From assembly GCA_009782565.1 (NCBI GenBank), contig WRIU01000007.1:62001-126000 (forward strand): DNA of 64,000 nt, read 5' to 3'. Positions 18,509 through 29,823 of the stretch are shown here, one piece after another (the first letter of the stretch is position 1; every line of letters begins with the position of its first letter). Position numbers and translations under genes: made by a program. Origin of the DNA: Betaproteobacteria bacterium. GTDB lineage: Bacteria > Pseudomonadota > Gammaproteobacteria > Burkholderiales > Rhodocyclaceae. The notes under the pieces were generated by a model, which saw only the letters and a program-made list of their open reading frames with translations, was not told where the DNA came from and did not search any database.

Positions 18509-19197
18509 TGCGGCGGCGAGGGGTCGCCGAGGATATCCACCCCGGCGGGCGGCTCGAAATGGAAATGGTTCGAAGAAAACGTGGGGTTGAGCCGCAGGCG
18601 GGTGAACTCGATGACCGTGGTTTGCCCGAAGTTGTCGAGCAGTGTCAGACGTTGCAGGCGTTTGCCGTCGAACCCGAAACGAAAGAACTGGAAACCGCTG
18701 CTGCCGCCTTCATTGTTTGCCGTCTGGCGCGGGCGGGCCTCGACCCAGGCGAGTTTTTCGCTGCCGACCATCTCTTCAGGCGTTGCATTTTCCAGGATGA
18801 AATCGCGCTCAAGCTCTCCCTGCCCGAACAGGATTCCGGCAGGCGTCGAGCCCAGGGCGTTCCCAATCGGGCGCACCGTCACTTGCCGGAGGTCGCGATC
18901 CCACGACCATAATTGCTTGCCGTCGGCTACCAGGAGCTGCGGGTATGGAAAATCGTATTCCCACCGGAATTTGCCAGGGCGGGCAAAGGAAAACTTGCCG
19001 GAAGCCTGTTGCGCCGGTTGCCCCTCTCTTCCGCTGACGGTTTGCCGGAATTCCCCTTCAGCCCCACGGGTCGAAGCGATAAATTGCCGTAGGCTGTCTA
19101 CCGCGTTGGCCGCCGTTGCGCTGACCGCCGGAAGAAACAGGGAAACGGCGAATATGCCGACGCCGAGTGCGCCACGGAAACCTTTCATGCTGTTCAT
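18505..19197 (-). CDS. lolA: Outer-membrane lipoprotein carrier protein
   Basis: A 230-residue periplasmic chaperone that accepts lipoproteins from LolCDE and passes them to LolB in the outer membrane. An N-terminal signal peptide ([19 protein letters not shown]) precedes the mature domain with the conserved [17 protein letters not shown] block. It overlaps ftsK upstream and rarA downstream by 4 bp each, which indicates translational coupling in one operon. Confidence 0.95.
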   Translation of the reverse strand: MNSMKGFRGALGVGIFAVSLFLPAVSATAANAVDSLRQFIASTRGAEGEFRQTVSGREGQPAQQASGKFSFARPGKFRWEYDFPYPQLLVADGKQLWSWDRDLRQVTVRPIGNALGSTPAGILFGQGELERDFILENATPEEMVGSEKLAWVEARPRQTANNEGGSSGFQFFRFGFDGKRLQRLTLLDNFGQTTVIEFTRLRLNPTFSSNHFHFEPPAGVDILGDPSPPQ

Positions 19198-21491
19198 TCC
19201 TCTGAGATTGGCGGAGCCAGTACTTCACGGTTGCCGCTGGCTCCCACCGGAGAGACGACCCCATTGCGTTCCATTTGCTCGATGAGGCGGGCGGCGCGGT
19301 TGTAGCCGATGCGTAAGTGGCGCTGCACCAGCGAAATCGATGGCCTGCGCGTCTTGATGACGACTTCGACGGCCTTGTCGTAAAGCTCGTCGGACTCGCC
19401 CCCGCTCCCTCCGCCTTCGCTGTCAAAGCCGAAATCATCCGAATCGTCCGAGATAGGCGTCAGGATGCCTTCCACATAATCGGGCTGTCCGGTTTTCTTG
19501 AGATAGTCGACGACCTTGTGAACCTCGCCATCGGCAACGAACGCGCCATGCACCCGCATCGGTACGCCCGTGCCCGGCGCGAGGTAGAGCATGTCGCCCA
19601 TGCCGAGCAGGGTTTCGGCTCCCATCTGGTCGAGGATGGTGCGCGAATCAATCTTGCTCGACACCTGGAAAGCGATTCGGGTCGGCACGTTGGCCTTGAT
19701 CAGCCCGGTGATGACATCGACCGATGGGCGCTGCGTGGCGAGAATCAGGTGTATCCCAGCCGCGCGCGCTTTCTGCGCCAAGCGGGCGATCAACTCCTCC
19801 ACCTTCTTGCCCACCACCATCATCATGTCGGCCAGTTCATCGACCACCACCACGATGTACGGCATGGGTTCGATCCGCTCAGGTTCCTCCGGAGTGATCG
19901 AGAACGGATTGGTAAGCGGTTCGCCGATCTTGCGCGCGTCGATCACGGCCTTGTTAAACCCAGCCAGGTTGCGAACGCCGACCGCCGCCATGAGCCGGTA
20001 ACGCCTGTCCATTTCGCCCACGCACCAGTTGAGTGCGTTGGCCGCGTGTTTCATATCCGTCACCACCGGGGCCAGCAAGTGCGGGATACCCTCGTAGATC
20101 GACAGTTCCAGCATTTTCGGGTCGACCATGATGAGGCGCACCTGATCCGGTGTGCTCTTGTAGAGCAGGGACAGGATCATGGCGTTGATCCCCACCGACT
20201 TGCCGGAGCCGGTCGTGCCCGCCACCAGCAGGTGCGGCATCTTGGCGAGATCGGCCACGAACGGTTGTCCGCTGATGTCCTTGCCCAAGGCCACGGTCAG
20301 GGTCGCACCCATGTCGTTGTAGGCTTTCGAGCCGAGAATTTCCGACAGGCGCACGACCTGGCGGCGGGCGTTTGGCAATTCAAACGCCATGCACGACTTG
20401 CCGGGTACGGTTTCGACCACCCGGATTGACACCAGCGAGAGCGCGCGCGCCAAGTCTTTGGCGAGATTGACCACTTGCGCGCCCTTGACCCCGATCGCCG
20501 GTTCGACCTCGTAACGGGTGATGACCGGCCCCGGATAGGCCGCCAGCACCTTGACCTCGACTCCGAAGTCGGCGAGTTTGGTCTCGATCAGGCGGGAAGT
20601 GAATTCAAGCGTTTCGGTCGAAGGCAACTCCCCATTGTTCGCTACGGCATCGAGCAGGTTCAGTGACGGCAGGCTGTCGGCTGAACCGGTGAAGAGCGCA
20701 CGTTGGCGCTCCTTGTCGGCACGGGGCGAACGCGGCGCTTCCGAGACGCCCGGCTCGATCCGCAATGGCGCGCTCAAGGCTTGTTCATTTTTTTTCTTGC
20801 GGCGAACCTGCACCGTTTCTTCGCGCTGCGATGCGCGCCTGCGCCCTGCCAATCTGTCGCTGCAAGCCTGTAGAAAAGCGAACACGCCCAGGACGATCCG
20901 TTCCAGTATCCCGCCGATCCCCTCGGCGATGGACAACCAGGAAATTCCGGTAAAGAGCGACAAACCCGCCGCCAGCAAAGCCACCAGCAACAATGCGCTG
21001 CCGGTAGCACCGAAATTTTGCAACATCAGTTCCCCGAACACGGAACCGAGCATCCCGCCGGGTTGCGACGGCAAACTGAAAGTCAGGTCGGTCAGACCAA
21101 GGAAACGCATGCTTTCCAGCGTACTGCTGGTCAGCAGTACTACAACAAAGCCAAGCAGGATGACGAAGAACGACCGGCGATCGAGCGTTAAGCGGTTACG
21201 CAGACGGAGAAACCCCCACACCAGCGTATAACCGAGGAAAACCACCCACCACCAGGCTGAAATCCCGTGCAGGTAGAGAAGCGCATCGGCAAGGTAGGCT
21301 CCAATGCGCCCTCCTGGATTGTTGACTACGCCTGTTGCCGGCGCATGCGACCAACCCCGATCAGCCTTGTCGTAACCGAACAGGATTAGGCCGATATAGA
21401 GCGACATGACTCCCAGCACGAGCCAGCGCGCTTCCCGTAACAGCAGGGGAATCTTTTCGGGCAAGGGGGGAGGCGAAGAGCGGGGTGGCAT
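19194..21491 (-). CDS. ftsK: DNA translocase FtsK
   Basis: A 765-residue septal DNA pump that coordinates chromosome segregation with division. The N-terminal part has four to five membrane segments (to about residue 190), then a short linker and the RecA-like motor with Walker [13 protein letters not shown]. The C-terminal gamma winged-helix domain ([21 protein letters not shown], here split by family position) reads polar KOPS sequences. ATG 21491 was chosen because MPPRSSPPP leads into the first membrane segment; an upstream in-frame ATG at 21572 would add 27 less typical residues. It heads the operon with lolA and rarA. Confidence 0.95.
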   Translation of the reverse strand: MPPRSSPPPLPEKIPLLLREARWLVLGVMSLYIGLILFGYDKADRGWSHAPATGVVNNPGGRIGAYLADALLYLHGISAWWWVVFLGYTLVWGFLRLRNRLTLDRRSFFVILLGFVVVLLTSSTLESMRFLGLTDLTFSLPSQPGGMLGSVFGELMLQNFGATGSALLLVALLAAGLSLFTGISWLSIAEGIGGILERIVLGVFAFLQACSDRLAGRRRASQREETVQVRRKKKNEQALSAPLRIEPGVSEAPRSPRADKERQRALFTGSADSLPSLNLLDAVANNGELPSTETLEFTSRLIETKLADFGVEVKVLAAYPGPVITRYEVEPAIGVKGAQVVNLAKDLARALSLVSIRVVETVPGKSCMAFELPNARRQVVRLSEILGSKAYNDMGATLTVALGKDISGQPFVADLAKMPHLLVAGTTGSGKSVGINAMILSLLYKSTPDQVRLIMVDPKMLELSIYEGIPHLLAPVVTDMKHAANALNWCVGEMDRRYRLMAAVGVRNLAGFNKAVIDARKIGEPLTNPFSITPEEPERIEPMPYIVVVVDELADMMMVVGKKVEELIARLAQKARAAGIHLILATQRPSVDVITGLIKANVPTRIAFQVSSKIDSRTILDQMGAETLLGMGDMLYLAPGTGVPMRVHGAFVADGEVHKVVDYLKKTGQPDYVEGILTPISDDSDDFGFDSEGGGSGGESDELYDKAVEVVIKTRRPSISLVQRHLRIGYNRAARLIEQMERNGVVSPVGASGNREVLAPPISEE

Positions 21492-21644
21492 TGAAAGAAT
21501 ACTCGGAAAAGCGAGGCGCCTGATTATAGCGCCTTGCCCCCATGTTCCGAACTCACCAAACCGGCAGCGCAAAAACCTGACCCGGCTTCCGTCGCCATGA
21601 AAGCAGGAAGCCGGGTTGGGGTGCTGTCAAACCATGCGGCAATG

Positions 21645-22319
21645 TCAGGCGTTGCTGCCCAGGCGTTCGTGCAGGATGATGCCGTGCGGCGTCTCTTCGA
21701 TCAAACCCTGCTGGCCGAGGTCTTTCATCACCCGGCTGACCATTTCGCGGGAAGCGCCGATCATGCGGGCGATGTCCTGCTTGGAAATCTTGTGCGCCAC
21801 GACGGTTTCGCCATTGACATCCTCGGCCATCTCCAGCAGCAGACGGGCTACGCGGCCATAAACATCCATCAAGGCCAAGCTTTCGATCTTGCGGTCGGCA
21901 TCGCGCAGGCGTTCGGCAAGGTTGCACATGATGCGCCAAGCCACCTCGAAATGATCCTGCATCAACTGGCGGAAAGCTTGTTTCGTCACCGTCACCAGGT
22001 CGGAAGCCACTACCGGGACCACCGAGGCGGAACGCGGCTGGTCGCCAAACATCCCCATCTCGCCAAAAATCTGCCCTTGGCCCAGGATGGAAAGGATGAC
22101 TTCGCGCCCGTCCTCGTCGCTGACCACGACCTTGAGGCTACCGGTCAGCACAAAATAGACGTAATCGGTACGCTCGCCTGCGCGTACTACCGATTGCCCG
22201 CGCAGGTAGTGGCGCATCATGGCTACCTGGGCGATTGAACTCAACACATCGTCGGACAATCCGGCAAAGAGGGGGAAAGTTTTCAACGCAGTGGTTGAAA
22301 CGAGAGCAGGCCGATTCAT
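21645..22319 (-). CDS. Crp/Fnr-family transcriptional regulator
   Basis: A 224-residue regulator with a cyclic-nucleotide-binding-type sensor domain (residues ~15-130; IFGEMGMFGDQPRSASV phosphate-binding-like block) and a C-terminal helix-turn-helix (SKQDIARMIGASREMVSRVMKDL). It lacks an N-terminal FNR-type cysteine cluster, so oxygen sensing through an iron-sulfur cluster is unlikely. The ligand is unknown. The gene is divergent from trxB, whose promoter region it shares. Confidence 0.9.
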   Translation of the reverse strand: MNRPALVSTTALKTFPLFAGLSDDVLSSIAQVAMMRHYLRGQSVVRAGERTDYVYFVLTGSLKVVVSDEDGREVILSILGQGQIFGEMGMFGDQPRSASVVPVVASDLVTVTKQAFRQLMQDHFEVAWRIMCNLAERLRDADRKIESLALMDVYGRVARLLLEMAEDVNGETVVAHKISKQDIARMIGASREMVSRVMKDLGQQGLIEETPHGIILHERLGSNA

Positions 22320-23554
<1,235 letters not shown>

Positions 23555-23615
23555 TCCCGGCCACCGGATCGCGTGCCTGGGCGACCTTGGCCACCCAGGA
23601 CTTGGGATCAAGGGA

Positions 23616-24482
23616 TCAGCGACGGTATTGCGGCGGTGGCGCATAAGTGCCCGGAGGATCACCGGGGAAAGGATTAGGCTTGTTGCTGCGCTTTGGCCTT
23701 TGATGCTTTGGCCTTTGGTCATGCGAGCGGGTGGAGCAGGTATGGAGTTCGTCCATACATACTTCAAACAGAGCAGAACCGATCACACCTACGTTGCGCT
23801 CGTCGCCCGCAGGCATGTTGCTGGCATAGGCGAGATCCTTGGCCGAAAAGAGAAAGGCTGCCACTTCTTGCTGGCTCTTCCGAAAACCGTCGATACGCAG
23901 CGTCTCGCCAGGTTTCAGAATATAGCCCCCATTGTGTATGCTGCCCGGCTGGCCGCTGATCACGTCCAATCCGTCCACCGTGGCGATGACTTCGTAGTAG
24001 CGGTTGCTGCGGTTGGTATAGACAAGCTCGTAACGTTCGCCATCGCGACCAGCCACCATATAGTTCCGGCTACCTTGTCTGCTGTAAATGGGCAGCGGCT
24101 TGTCCTGCTCGTTTCGCACCGACCACTCCACCTTGCCGTGTGCCAGCAGCACGTTGCGCTGTTTGCTGGCTTTGTTCTTCAACGCACGGCGTATGGAGGT
24201 TTCATCGGAATACCGCATCTGTGCAACTGCCTGCGGGCTATTGGGGGTCAGGCGCGTGGCTGTCACGGAAGTGACCTTGGATTCCCGCTCTTCTCCCCAT
24301 TGCGTGCCAAGTGTGGATCTGGCCTCAGCAGCGGGTGCAGCCTCGGCGGCGGCTACGGGTTCAGGGTGCGGTTCTTGTGCCTCCATCTGCATCGGTGCCT
24401 GGCTGCATGCTGTCAGACCGACTGCCACCAGCAGGCACCACTGTCTCCAGGATGTCGCGGCACTATTCGTCTTGATACTCAT
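23616..24482 (-). CDS. Hypothetical lipoprotein
   Basis: A 288-residue predicted lipoprotein. The signal peptide ends in the lipobox LTAC (WCLLVAVGLTACSQ), so it should be anchored to a membrane on the periplasmic side. A Pro/Ala/Glu-rich linker follows, then a globular domain of about 180 residues I do not recognise (contains NRYYEVIATVDGLDVISGQ). The C-terminus is Pro/Arg-rich. ATG 24482 was preferred over the longer frame (24527) because GGGGGAAA precedes it. It converges on trxB. Confidence 0.75.
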   Translation of the reverse strand: MSIKTNSAATSWRQWCLLVAVGLTACSQAPMQMEAQEPHPEPVAAAEAAPAAEARSTLGTQWGEERESKVTSVTATRLTPNSPQAVAQMRYSDETSIRRALKNKASKQRNVLLAHGKVEWSVRNEQDKPLPIYSRQGSRNYMVAGRDGERYELVYTNRSNRYYEVIATVDGLDVISGQPGSIHNGGYILKPGETLRIDGFRKSQQEVAAFLFSAKDLAYASNMPAGDERNVGVIGSALFEVCMDELHTCSTRSHDQRPKHQRPKRSNKPNPFPGDPPGTYAPPPQYRR

Positions 24483-24569
24483 TTTGATTTCCCCCGGATG
24501 ATTTTTATGGGAGGACGAGCATAGCACGGAAAAAAACTCATTGTCGCGAATCGGCAGCGAACTGGAATA

Positions 24570-24758
24570 GTGGCGCCAATCGCGCAGCCTACTGGGGAAA
24601 ACGTTTATGAACTGCGCGGATTCTTCGGCTCAGGCTGGCGCATGTACCTCACCATGCGCGGGGAAGTGCTGATCGTAATGTTGGGCGGCGGAACAAAGGC
24701 CACACAGCAAGCCGACATCAAGCGGGCGCGCGCTATTGCTGAAACATTGGAGGATTGA
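24570..24758 (+). pseudogene. Truncated RelE/HigB-type toxin remnant
   Basis: Up to 62 codons from a GTG at 24570 match the C-terminal half of addiction-module killer proteins (RelE/ParE superfamily, phage Gp49-like). The recognisable run is GENVYELRGFFGSGWRMYL, followed by the typical end LGGGTKATQQADIKRARAIA. The N-terminal ~40 residues are missing. Sequence resembling the missing part appears just upstream in another frame and ends in a stop, which points to a frameshift or deletion. Toxin activity is therefore unlikely. Adjacent is a 13-codon antitoxin stub. Confidence 0.65.
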
Positions 24759-24761
24759 ACC

Positions 24762-24803
24762 ATGGCAAAGAAAACTATACGGGTTAGCGTTTGCATTGGC
24801 TAA
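24762..24803 (+). pseudogene. Antitoxin gene stub
   Basis: ATG 24762 follows the toxin stop by 3 bp and opens a frame of only 13 codons (MAKKTIRVSVCIG). Position and the start MAKKT resemble the beginning of HigA-type antidote proteins, the usual partner of this toxin. It is then cut short before a hairpin terminator. I read it as the residue of a deleted antitoxin gene. Confidence 0.45.
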
Positions 24804-24810
24804 AACAACA

Positions 24811-24846
24811 AAAAAAGCCCGAAACCTTGTAGTTATCGGGCTTTTT
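24811..24846. terminator. Rho-independent terminator
   Basis: AAAAAGCCCGA pairs with TCGGGCTTTTT around a 13-nt loop, with a T-run on the plus strand and an A-run on the other. It serves the toxin-antitoxin remnant (plus) and tRNA-Val (minus). Confidence 0.8.
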
Positions 24847-24877
24847 GGATGAGTTGAAACTAGTTGATACAGGCTGT

Positions 24878-24952
24878 TGGTGGGTGATACTGGGATCGAA
24901 CCAGTGACCCCTGCCGTGTGAAGGCAGTGCTCTACCGCTGAGCTAACCACCC
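24878..24952 (-). tRNA. tRNA-Val(CAC)
   Basis: A 75-nt tRNA gene with encoded CCA. The acceptor stem is GGGTGGT... paired with ATCACCC, and the anticodon loop TTCACAC has anticodon CAC. The T-arm contains GGTTCGATCCC. It lies between a terminator and the yggU-yggS gene cluster. Confidence 0.94.
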
Positions 24953-24995
24953 GGAGTATAGGGGGAGCGATTCTAAGTGAGGCTTGCCGGGCGCG

Positions 24996-25316
24996 TCAAG
25001 GCAAGTCTCGGCTCGCGGATGCTTCCAAGGCCGCGCGTAGGCGGGACAGACGGTTTGGCGCGGGGGCAATGCGTACCCGCTTGGCGCGCGAAGTTTCTCC
25101 GCTCAAAAGTTGAACGTCGGACTTCGGCGCGCCGCAAATTTCGGCCAGGAACGCGCACAGGGCGGCATTGGCCTTGCCGTCGACAGGCGGCGCGGACAGG
25201 CGAAGTTTGGCGGCTCCGCCATGAAACCCCGCAAAGCCAGTACGCTTCGCGCCGGGTTGGACATGCAGGTTCAGAATCAGGCCGCCGTCGCTGGCTTCAG
25301 TCAACCACTCATTCAT
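24996..25316 (-). CDS. DUF167/YggU family protein
   Basis: A 106-residue small protein of the YggU family (PF02594), function unknown. Characteristic blocks are LNLHVQPGAKRTGFAG near residue 15 and LRLSAPPVDGKANAAL near residue 40. It is the last gene of the run yggS-proC-yggT-yggU, a widely conserved order in proteobacteria, 10 bp after yggT. Confidence 0.9.
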   Translation of the reverse strand: MNEWLTEASDGGLILNLHVQPGAKRTGFAGFHGGAAKLRLSAPPVDGKANAALCAFLAEICGAPKSDVQLLSGETSRAKRVRIAPAPNRLSRLRAALEASASRDLP

Positions 25317-25326
25317 GCCGCATTGC

Positions 25327-25890
25327 TTAAAAAACAGAAGGCAGCGTCAGTAGGTTTCTCCGCAGTTGTGCAATGACCAGCAGTACGATCTGCAATGCCA
25401 GCAACAAGACCAGCGGTGACAGGTCGATGCCGCCGAGAGGCCGGATCAGCCTTCGGAACGGCGCGAGGAAAGGTCGTGACAGTTCATTGAATACGTGGGC
25501 TGCCGGAGCATGCGGCCCGACCCAGGACAGCAGTACCGATACGAGGACGACGCCGAAAATAAGGTAGGTCGCCATGCGCGCGAGGTCGACAAGGCCCAGG
25601 AGCGGAATGACAACTGGCGCGATCACCGGGATGCCCAGGCCTATTTCGATCAGGACGTTGAGTATTTGCGCGACCCACGCCAGCAACAGGCTGGCCATGT
25701 CCAGCCCGAACAGGCCGGGAATGACGCGGCGTGCCGGCATGACGGCCCAGTCGGTGACGGTGATGACGAAGTGCCCGATCGGGTTGCGGAACGAGACCCG
25801 CCCCCACTGCATGAAAAACCGGGCCAGCAGCGTCAGCGTGATGAAGCCGAAGACAGTGCCGGTGATGAGGAGCACGATTTGCGCGAGCAT
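25327..25890 (-). CDS. YggT family membrane protein
   Basis: A 187-residue inner-membrane protein with two YGGT repeats (PF02325), each with two membrane segments, and the conserved SFRNPIGHFVITVTDWAV-like and LNELSRPFLAPFRRLI-like stretches. The family is linked to osmotic or membrane stress, but no reaction is known. It follows proC by 33 bp in the same operon. Confidence 0.9.
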   Translation of the reverse strand: MLAQIVLLITGTVFGFITLTLLARFFMQWGRVSFRNPIGHFVITVTDWAVMPARRVIPGLFGLDMASLLLAWVAQILNVLIEIGLGIPVIAPVVIPLLGLVDLARMATYLIFGVVLVSVLLSWVGPHAPAAHVFNELSRPFLAPFRRLIRPLGGIDLSPLVLLLALQIVLLVIAQLRRNLLTLPSVF

Positions 25891-25923
25891 GTTGTTTCGT
25901 CCTTGAGTTTCCAGGGTGATTTT

Positions 25924-26748
25924 TTAATTTTGCGCGAGTTGTTCGCCTAATTCACGGCTGCGGGCAGTCGCTGCTTCCACCGCGCCGAGCAGGGCGTCAT
26001 GCCAGCCAGCGGCGGCAAGGTGTGCGAGCGCGGCGGCGGTCGTTCCTCCCTTCGAGGTCACTTTCTCGCGTAGTGTGGAGGGCGCATCTTCTGACGCTTG
26101 CGCCAGTTTGGCCGCGCCAAGCGCGGTGTCGACGGCCAGGCGGCGGGCGCTCGCCGCGTCGAGTCCTTGCACTAGCCCAGCGGCTTCCAGGGCTTCGATG
26201 AAATGGAAGACGTAGGCCGGGCCGCTGCCGGAGATGCCTGTAACCGCGTCGAGTTGGGCTTCGTTCTCTACCCACACGATACTGCCGACGGCGGAAAGGA
26301 TGCGTTCGGCAATTTCACGCCCAGGGGCATCGACTTCTGGCGCGGCAAACATCCCGGTGATGCCCGCGCCAACCAGCGCCGGGGTATTGGGCATGCAGCG
26401 CACCAATCGGGGATAGGGCGCACTCGCGCCGCCAAGCCAGCGAGCGATGTCGGTCAGACGCAACCCGGCGGCGATGCTGATAACGAGCGTTTCCCGTAAT
26501 GCTCCGGCAAAAGGAGCCAGCGCGGCTTTCATCTGCTGGGGTTTGACGGCCAGCACCAAAACGTCGCTATCGAATACGCCAAACTCTGGCGCAGCCGACA
26601 CAGACACGCCATAGCTCGATTGCAGCCGCTCGCGGGCGGAAGCGTCCAGTTCGATGACGGTGATGGCAGCGGCTTCAAAACCACGCTCGCGCATGCCTCC
26701 AATCAGGGCGGTGGCCATATTGCCCCCGCCAAGGAACGTGATTTTCAT
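25924..26748 (-). CDS. proC: Pyrroline-5-carboxylate reductase
   Basis: A 274-residue NADPH-dependent enzyme for the last step of proline synthesis. The N-terminal Rossmann motif is GGGNMATALIGG (residues 6-17). The C-terminal dimer domain carries the conserved DAVTGISGSGPAYVF and SKGGTT blocks. The start overlaps the yggS stop by 4 bp, so the two are probably co-translated. Confidence 0.96.
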   Translation of the reverse strand: MKITFLGGGNMATALIGGMRERGFEAAAITVIELDASARERLQSSYGVSVSAAPEFGVFDSDVLVLAVKPQQMKAALAPFAGALRETLVISIAAGLRLTDIARWLGGASAPYPRLVRCMPNTPALVGAGITGMFAAPEVDAPGREIAERILSAVGSIVWVENEAQLDAVTGISGSGPAYVFHFIEALEAAGLVQGLDAASARRLAVDTALGAAKLAQASEDAPSTLREKVTSKGGTTAAALAHLAAAGWHDALLGAVEAATARSRELGEQLAQN

Positions 26749-27488
26749 CGTGAAATGGTCTCTCCTGTTCTGGGCGTTTTTTCCCGTTCGCCGAAAATGG
26801 CCGTACCAACCCGCACGATGGTCGCGCCTTCGGCGATGGCCGTTTCGAGGTCATGCGACATGCCCATCGACAAGGTATCGAGCGCGAAACCTTCCGCCCG
26901 CAGTTGTTCACTTAATTGCCGCAGCAGCGCGAAACGGCGGCGCAGCAGGGACGGGTCTTCGCTCGGTTCCGGGATGCACATCAAACCACGCAGGGCGAGC
27001 CGGGGCAAGGCCGCGACGGCGCGCGCCAGCGGTGCGACCTCGTCGGGCGCTACGCCGCTTTTGCTCGCTTCGCCACTGACATTGACTTGCAGGCAGACCT
27101 GCAACGGAAGGCGGTCGGCATCGCGCTGCATGGACAGGCGCTCGGCGATTTTCAGGCGATCGATGCTGTGCACCCAATCGCAGCATTCGGCCACGAGCCG
27201 GGTCTTGTTGCCCTGCACGGGACCAATGAAATGCCATTCCAGCCCCACCCCGGCCAGCGAGGCGGCTTTTTCGGCGACTTCGTTCGCGTAGTTTTCGCCG
27301 AAAGTACGCTGCCCGGCTTCAAGCGCGGCGCGCACATCCGACGCTGGCCAGGTTTTGCTCACCGCCAGCAGGTGAATCGAAGCCGGATCGCGTCCGGCAA
27401 TCCGGGCTGCGGTGGCAATACGCGCACGCGCGGCGCGAAGGGCGACGGCTATCGGTGTCATATCGCCGAATTTTTGGCTTTTCATCAA
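26745..27488 (-). CDS. YggS family pyridoxal-phosphate homeostasis protein
   Basis: A 247-residue PLP-binding protein (PLPBP/YggS/PROSC family) thought to buffer pyridoxal phosphate. The PLP lysine lies in LLAVSKTWPASDV near residue 45. Further family blocks are FGENYANE and WHFIGPVQGNKTR. First gene of the operon with proC, yggT and yggU. It is divergent from pilT. Confidence 0.94.
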   Translation of the reverse strand: MMKSQKFGDMTPIAVALRAARARIATAARIAGRDPASIHLLAVSKTWPASDVRAALEAGQRTFGENYANEVAEKAASLAGVGLEWHFIGPVQGNKTRLVAECCDWVHSIDRLKIAERLSMQRDADRLPLQVCLQVNVSGEASKSGVAPDEVAPLARAVAALPRLALRGLMCIPEPSEDPSLLRRRFALLRQLSEQLRAEGFALDTLSMGMSHDLETAIAEGATIVRVGTAIFGEREKTPRTGETISR

Positions 27489-27567
27489 ATGAGATGGCAG
27501 TAGTATAACCGCTCTCTTTCCGATGCCTGTGCCGATATCCTCTTTCAGCCAACCATTCCCTCATATC

Positions 27568-28611
27568 ATGGACATTACCGAACTGCTTGCCTTCTCCGTC
27601 AAGAACCAGGCTTCCGACCTGCACCTTTCCGCCGGTTTGCCGCCCATGATCCGCGTCAATGGGGACGTACGAAAAATCAACCTTCCCCCCCTGGAGCACA
27701 GGGAAGTGCACGCGCTGGCTTATGACATCATGAATGACCGCCAGCGCAAGCAATACGAGGAAGCCCTGGAGTGCGATTTCGCTTTTTCCATCCCCAATCT
27801 CGCGCGCTTCCGGGTCAACGCGTTTAACCAGGAACGTGGCGCGGCGGCGGTGTTCCGGACGATCCCGTCCAAGGTACTGACGCTGGAGGCGCTTAATTGC
27901 CCGAAGATTTTCCGGGACATCGTGGAGCAACCGCGCGGCATCGTCCTCGTCACCGGCCCGACGGGGTCGGGTAAATCGACGACATTGGCGGCGATGATCG
28001 ACCATATCAATGAAAACGCCTACGCGCATATCCTCACCGTCGAGGATCCGATTGAATTCGTCCATGTGTCCAAACGTTGCCTGATTAACCAACGCGAGGT
28101 GTTCCGCGACACGCTCTCATTCAACAACGCCTTGCGCTCCGCCCTGCGCGAAGACCCGGACGTGATCCTGGTGGGCGAGTTACGCGACCTGGAAACCATC
28201 CGCCTGGCGCTGACGGCGGCGGAAACCGGGCATCTGGTATTCGGTACGCTGCATACTTCCTCGGCTTCCAAGACCGTCGACCGTATCGTCGATGTGTTTC
28301 CGGCAGCGGAAAAGGAAATGGTGCGTTCGATGCTCTCGGAGTCCCTGCGCGCGGTGATCTCGCAAGCGCTGATCAAGACCAAGGATGAATCGGGACGGAT
28401 CGCGGCGCACGAGATCATGATCGGAACCCCGGCGATCCGTAACCTGATTCGTGAAAACAAGGTGGCTCAGATGTATTCCGCGATTCAGACCGGGCAAAAC
28501 CACGGCATGCAGACGCTCGATCAATGCCTTATCGATCTCGTGCGGCGCAACGTCATCTCCGCGCCTGAAGCCCGGTCGTACGCGCAAAACAAGGACAGTT
28601 TTCTTACTTGA
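27568..28611 (+). CDS. pilT: Type IV pilus retraction ATPase PilT
   Basis: A 347-residue hexameric ATPase that depolymerises type IV pili for twitching motility. Walker A GPTGSGKSTT, Walker B, and the conserved AIRNLIRE retraction motif near residue 290 are all present. ATG 27568 gives the classical start MDITELLAFSVKNQASDLHLS; an upstream frame start at 27523 would add an atypical extension. It precedes pilU by 74 bp on the same strand. Confidence 0.96.
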   Translation: MDITELLAFSVKNQASDLHLSAGLPPMIRVNGDVRKINLPPLEHREVHALAYDIMNDRQRKQYEEALECDFAFSIPNLARFRVNAFNQERGAAAVFRTIPSKVLTLEALNCPKIFRDIVEQPRGIVLVTGPTGSGKSTTLAAMIDHINENAYAHILTVEDPIEFVHVSKRCLINQREVFRDTLSFNNALRSALREDPDVILVGELRDLETIRLALTAAETGHLVFGTLHTSSASKTVDRIVDVFPAAEKEMVRSMLSESLRAVISQALIKTKDESGRIAAHEIMIGTPAIRNLIRENKVAQMYSAIQTGQNHGMQTLDQCLIDLVRRNVISAPEARSYAQNKDSFLT

Positions 28612-28685
28612 GTAACCCAGGATTCGGCAAACGCTTTCCAGAAAAATAGTGATAGCGGGAGCAACGGCACTGCACGGGGAAAATT

Positions 28686-29822
28686 ATGGAACGGGATCAA
28701 GCACTCAAATTCATGCACGACTTGTTGCGCCTGATGCTGCAAAAAAACGGCTCCGACCTTCTGATTACTGCTGGTTTCCCTCCCGCGATCAAAATCGACG
28801 GGCGCGTTATGCCGCAATCGAACCAGCCCCTGTCCCCGACGCATACGGCAGGGCTGGCCAGAGCGGTCATGAACGACCGTCAGGCCGCCGAATTTGAAGC
28901 CACAAAAGAATGTAACTTTGCCATCTCGCCCGCCGGTATCGGGCGTTTCCGTGCCAACGCCTTCATGCAGCAGGGGCGGGTCGGGCTCGTGTTGCGGACA
29001 ATTTCAAGCAAGATACCTTCCTTGGAAGAACTACGACTGCCTCCGATCCTGAAAGACATTGCCCTGTCCAAGCGCGGGTTGGTGATCTTCGTTGGCGGAA
29101 CAGGAACAGGCAAAACCTCCTCATTGGCGGCGATGGTCGATTACCGTAACCAAAACTCCTACGGCCACATCATCACCGTCGAAGACCCGATCGAATTCGT
29201 CCATGGACACAAAAACTGCATCATCGAGCAGCGCGAAGTCGGTATCGACACCGACTCCTGGGAAGTGGCGCTGAAAAACACTTTGCGCCAGGCTCCGGAT
29301 GTCATCCTCATGGGGGAAATTCGCGATCGCGAAACGATGGACTACGCTATTGCCTTTGCCGAAACCGGCCATCTGGCTCTGGCGACACTGCACGCCAACA
29401 GCACCAATCAGGCCATCGACCGCATCATCAACTTCTTCCCCGAACAACGCCGCCCACAGTTGTTGATGGATTTATCGCTCAATGTCCGGGCCATCATTTC
29501 GCAGCGGCTGCTTCCCATCAAGGACAGCAAGGGCCGGGTTCCTGCGGTCGAGATCATGCTCAGTTCCCCGCTCATCTCCGATCTGATCTTCAAGGGCGAT
29601 ATCCCGGAGATACGTGAAGTGATGAAACGCTCGCGCGAAGAAGGCATGCAGACTTTCGACCAGGCACTGTTCGATCTTTATGAAGCCGAACTGGTTACTT
29701 ATGAAGATGCCCTTCGCAACGCGGATTCGCTCAACGACCTGCGGCTGCAAATCAAGTTGAACAGCAAGCACAGCGACCCCGGCGCGCTGACCGAAAACAT
29801 CCGTAACCTCGGCGTTGTGTAG
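28686..29822 (+). CDS. pilU: PilT-dependent retraction ATPase PilU
   Basis: A 378-residue PilT paralogue that assists pilus retraction. It starts MERDQALKFMHDLLRLM, with Walker A GGTGTGKTSS and the HxxxHxxE-like Asp/His boxes. The C-terminal tail after the conserved motor is longer than in PilT, as is usual for PilU. It forms the pilT-pilU pair and converges on the rRNA methyltransferase gene. Confidence 0.95.
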   Translation: MERDQALKFMHDLLRLMLQKNGSDLLITAGFPPAIKIDGRVMPQSNQPLSPTHTAGLARAVMNDRQAAEFEATKECNFAISPAGIGRFRANAFMQQGRVGLVLRTISSKIPSLEELRLPPILKDIALSKRGLVIFVGGTGTGKTSSLAAMVDYRNQNSYGHIITVEDPIEFVHGHKNCIIEQREVGIDTDSWEVALKNTLRQAPDVILMGEIRDRETMDYAIAFAETGHLALATLHANSTNQAIDRIINFFPEQRRPQLLMDLSLNVRAIISQRLLPIKDSKGRVPAVEIMLSSPLISDLIFKGDIPEIREVMKRSREEGMQTFDQALFDLYEAELVTYEDALRNADSLNDLRLQIKLNSKHSDPGALTENIRNLGVV

Positions 29823-29823
29823 C

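Noticed and set aside
17756-19285. A 509-codon open frame antisense to rarA, lolA and ftsK
   Set aside because: It is a shadow of GC-rich coding DNA; the minus-strand products are clear known proteins, and this translation is Arg/His-rich and unlike any family.
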